26,450 bases of DNA, taken from an uncultured Prevotellaceae bacterium (GTDB lineage Bacteria > Bacteroidota > Bacteroidia > Bacteroidales > Bacteroidaceae). This document shows, piece after piece, positions 24,626-26,450 of this stretch (within the stretch, counting starts at the first letter, position 1; each line of letters begins with the position of its first letter). The translations under genes and the position numbers were made by a program. Below the pieces are notes generated by a model, which worked only from the letters and a program-made list of their open reading frames with translations, had not been told where the DNA came from and searched no databases. The DNA is taken from the NCBI GenBank assembly GCA_900543815.1, contig UQST01000037.1:1-26450 (forward strand). The letters are read 5' to 3'.

Positions 24626-24633
24626 TAACTTTG
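24626..24633 (+). promoter_or_regulatory. Bacteroidota -7 element (TAACTTTG) for the esterase gene
   Basis: TAACTTTG matches TAnnTTTG, 30 bases before the in-frame ATG at 24663 and 66 before the preferred ATG at 24699. No clear -33 element. Confidence 0.6.
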
Positions 24634-24698
24634 CAGAAACATATAACAAATCAACATTAGCAATGGCAGCTACGTGCTGCACTGAAACAATCAAACCG

Positions 24699-25580
24699 AT
24701 GAGAAAATTCTTTGGATTTATTCTGATGGCCGTTCTTGGCCTTACAGGAGGTGTCACACAGCAGGTGCGCGCACAAAGGGTCGTAGCCGACTCGCTCGAG
24801 GTGGGTGGGTTCATGCGTCACTTCCAGATGTTCTTGCCCGACAACCTGCCTGCTCAGGCTCCCCTCGTATTTGTCCTGCACGGCTATGGCAGCAGTGCTC
24901 CCGTAGATACCTGGATGAATGATGCGGCTGTCAAACACGGCTTCGCACTCTGTGTTCCCAAGGGGTTGAAGGACAAGACAGGCAAGCCGGGATGGAACGT
25001 ACGCTACCCCAGCCAGGAAGGTTTCGAGCCTGACGACGTGCAGACAATGGTCAAGCTGGCCAAGTTCGTGCAGAAGAAATACAACCTGAGCAAGGCCAAC
25101 ACCTTCCTTACAGGCATGTCAAACGGTGGTGATTTGTGCTTCCTGATGAACTATCAGAAGCAGAATGCATTCCGTGCACTGGCTTCTCTGGCTGGTATCA
25201 CCATCACCTGGATGCGCGAGGAGCGTGTGCCCACCAAGCCCATTCCTTTCATGGAGATTCATGGCACCAAGGATGCCTTATCCACTTGGGAAGGTGATCT
25301 CGGCAATACGCTCGGCTGGGGACAGTACTATGGTGTGCTCGAGGCTGTGAGCTATATCGTGGAGAAGAACGGCTGTGTGGCTCTGCCCACCGATACTGTC
25401 AAGGGAAAATCCTTCGAGAAGAACGGCCACATGATTGTGCACCACCGCTACGTGAATCCCAAGACACACAATGACGTGTGGCTCTATGAAGTAATCGGTT
25501 CTGGCCACAACTGGTTCCGCGCCGACATGGATACGGGCGAGGAGGTTTGGAAGTTCTTCAGCCAGTACCTGAAGAAGTAA
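24699..25580 (+). CDS. Secreted CE1/PHB-depolymerase-like esterase
   Basis: A 293-residue alpha/beta hydrolase. The N-terminus MRKFFGFILMAVLGLTGG to VRAQ is a typical signal peptide, which is why I prefer the ATG at 24699; an in-frame ATG at 24663 would add 12 residues. HGYG (61-64) forms the oxyanion region, GMSNGG (139-144) carries the nucleophile S141, HGTKD (188-192) the acid D192, and GSGHNW (267-272) the base H270. This is the arrangement of feruloyl/acetyl-xylan esterases and LpqC-like proteins. It probably de-esterifies plant polysaccharide or a polyester in the periplasm; substrate unknown. A small lipoprotein gene follows after 31 bases. Confidence 0.87.
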   Translation: MRKFFGFILMAVLGLTGGVTQQVRAQRVVADSLEVGGFMRHFQMFLPDNLPAQAPLVFVLHGYGSSAPVDTWMNDAAVKHGFALCVPKGLKDKTGKPGWNVRYPSQEGFEPDDVQTMVKLAKFVQKKYNLSKANTFLTGMSNGGDLCFLMNYQKQNAFRALASLAGITITWMREERVPTKPIPFMEIHGTKDALSTWEGDLGNTLGWGQYYGVLEAVSYIVEKNGCVALPTDTVKGKSFEKNGHMIVHHRYVNPKTHNDVWLYEVIGSGHNWFRADMDTGEEVWKFFSQYLKK

Positions 25581-25611
25581 CTGCAAACACGTAATACACC
25601 TATTATATATA

Positions 25612-26022
25612 ATGAGAAGCAAGACATTCTTGTCCGTCGGTCTTTCTGCGCTGCTCGCATTGGTATGCGGCTGCAAGGAGACAATGGACCAAAAGTTGGA
25701 AAGAGAAGCCAGGGAGTTCACCACCAAGAATTGCCCGCACGACATCGACCCTTACACCACACTCGATAGTGCCACTTACCGCGCTGGAGAAATGGAATAC
25801 ACCTATCATTTCACTGTCAAGGGAGCGCTCGACATGGACAGCCTCTACTCTGATGAGGTGGTGAGGGAGCTGCACGACTCATATCTGACCGAACTCAAGA
25901 ACAACATTGAGCAGAAGGACCTCAAGGACTTGGGTGTCACCATCACTCGCATCTACAGGAGCGAACAGACGGGCAAACCGCTCATGACGCTTCGCTTCAC
26001 CAAGGAGGAGTATTCTCATTGA
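25612..26022 (+). CDS. Small lipoprotein of unknown function
   Basis: A 136-residue protein with a lipoprotein signal: basic MRSK, hydrophobic stretch, and LALVCGC with the lipidated cysteine at 21. The mature part is charged and starts KETMDQKLEREAREFTTKNCPHDIDPYT, then TLDSATYRAGEMEYTYHFTVKG-like beta segments and a helical LHDSYLTELKNNIEQKDL region. I do not recognise a domain with certainty. It lies 31 bases after the esterase without its own promoter, so the two are probably co-transcribed; a role in the same envelope process is inference. Confidence 0.82.
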   Translation: MRSKTFLSVGLSALLALVCGCKETMDQKLEREAREFTTKNCPHDIDPYTTLDSATYRAGEMEYTYHFTVKGALDMDSLYSDEVVRELHDSYLTELKNNIEQKDLKDLGVTITRIYRSEQTGKPLMTLRFTKEEYSH

Positions 26023-26039
26023 TGCAAGACCACTTGCTG

Positions 26040-26073
26040 CTGGCCTCTGACCATCAGCACGGTCAGAGGCCAG
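26040..26073 (+). terminator. 13-bp GC-rich hairpin after the lipoprotein gene
   Basis: CTGGCCTCTGACC (26040-26052) pairs perfectly with GGTCAGAGGCCAG (26061-26073) over an eight-base loop, 18 bases after the stop codon. The position suits a terminator, but no T-run follows, so it may instead stabilise the mRNA 3' end. Confidence 0.5.
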
Positions 26074-26132
26074 ACACACGGCTTCAAATCCCACAAGCCA
26101 AGCTGATGGCCGCCGCCCATAAGGGCACCAGA

Positions 26133-26262
26133 TAGTTACACACAATCAAGCCAAGATTGCATCTTGGCGAGACAAAATCATTTATATGGAAGGTTCTTCC
26201 ATAATATCCAATCTCGATTTTGTCGCATGCGAATACGTCCATTTGCGTATTCAAGGTAACTA
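26133..26262. repeat. Cloverleaf-like cluster of inverted repeats, candidate structured RNA or DNA site
   Basis: TAGTTAC (26133-26139) and GTAACTA (26256-26262) could close a junction that encloses three hairpins: GCCAAGAT-tgc-ATCTTGGC (26150-26168); a long one with GACAAAATC/GATTTTGTC outside (26171-26179, 26216-26224) and TATGGAAG/CTTCCATA inside (26185-26192, 26196-26203); and GAATACG/CGTATTC (26231-26237, 26246-26252). Strand is undecided because no promoter is evident on either side. It could be a non-coding RNA or a recombination or transposition end. Confidence 0.5.
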
Positions 26263-26425
26263 ACGGGTGCCCTTATTTCGTTTCATCTCCTCCATAGGAA
26301 CCGTTCCTCAAGCCTAATCTCCCAACTGTAAAAGTCAGTTCTACTGACCTTACCAACGTAGTACTACTTCTATGGCTCACCCGACAAACCTAGGGGAGAG
26401 AATCCACAAACCAAAAGAAAAGTTA

Positions 26426-26433
26426 TACATTTG
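26426..26433 (+). promoter_or_regulatory. Bacteroidota -7 element (TACATTTG) at the window edge
   Basis: TACATTTG fits TAnnTTTG and is followed only four bases later by an ATG at 26438. A transcript from it would be nearly leaderless at that ATG, so the true start of the next gene may be further downstream, outside the window. Confidence 0.5.
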
Positions 26434-26437
26434 CACC

Positions 26438-26450
26438 ATGAACACACAAG
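26438..26450 (+). CDS. Possible start of the next gene, cut by the window edge
   Basis: ATG AAC ACA CAA reads M-N-T-Q before the window ends. Only the promoter-like sequence just upstream supports it, and nothing can be said about the product. Confidence 0.25.

Larger units (their letters stand above)
24362..24698. other. Divergent intergenic region
   Basis: It holds two divergent promoters (24472-24479 minus and 24626-24633 plus). The minus-strand leader of about 105 bases contains the hairpin GAGCC-ctaatt-GGCTC (24452-24437). Between 24480 and 24625 I see no repeat or RNA gene. Confidence 0.6.
26023..26437. other. Gene-free, hairpin-rich stretch
   Basis: These 415 bases hold many inverted repeats: a perfect 13-bp hairpin (26040-26073), CCATCAGC/GCTGATGG (26051-26058 with 26102-26109), the cloverleaf-like set at 26133-26262, and a second set at 26286-26399. 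CAAGCCAAG is directly repeated at 26094 and 26147. No open frame with a recognisable protein is present. Confidence 0.6.

Noticed and set aside
26133..26400. tRNA, tmRNA or RNase P RNA in the terminal structured region
   Set aside because: No CCA-type acceptor stem, T-loop or conserved RNase P core sequence could be found despite the cloverleaf-like layout.

Overview
The window reads as a chromosomal segment of a Bacteroidales bacterium, most likely Prevotellaceae-like. The evidence is the Bacteroidota sigma-factor -7 signature TAnnTTTG in front of nearly every transcription unit, secreted proteins ending their signal peptides in 'AQ', few Shine-Dalgarno sequences, a Bacteroidota-type HU protein, and the GH92 and GH97 glycosidases. 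Species assignment is inference. No rRNA, tRNA, CRISPR array, transposase or phage gene was seen.

Layout. Positions 82-797 (minus) hold a small membrane protein and an FtsB/DivIC-type division protein, divergent from dnaX (897-2657, plus). A 928-base gene-free stretch follows, with a terminator and a notable 77-base inverted repeat. Positions 3586-5213 (minus) hold a ThiE/TenI-like protein and PRPP synthetase, divergent from an exported metallophosphatase (5432-6790, plus). Another non-coding stretch carries a strong terminator and a 22-bp tandem repeat. Positions 7229-12052 (minus) hold a GH92 glycosidase, an HU protein and a GH97 glycosidase.

The centre (12096-17991, minus) is a sulfate-activation and sulfotransfer locus: SLC13-type permease, cysC, cysD, cysN and a PAPS-dependent sulfotransferase. 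It would import sulfate (or a related anion), make APS and then PAPS, and pass the sulfuryl group to an unknown acceptor. No APS/PAPS reductase or sulfite reductase is present in the window, so sulfonation is the more likely local purpose than cysteine synthesis. Upstream and co-directional is a nitrogen/carbamoyl-phosphate operon (18151-24361): a large PurF-like amidotransferase, carA and carB. Its putative terminator overlaps the promoter of the sulfate operon. Divergent from it are a secreted CE1/PHB-depolymerase-like esterase and a small lipoprotein (24699-26022). The last ~430 bases are non-coding and very rich in inverted repeats, including a cloverleaf-like arrangement, and end with a promoter and the possible start of the next gene.

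The best candidates for something not fully described are: the sulfotransferase operon with its leader and intergenic hairpins, the terminal structured region, the two short-period intergenic repeats, and the enlarged PurF-like enzyme. All functional calls come from reading motifs; no database search was done.
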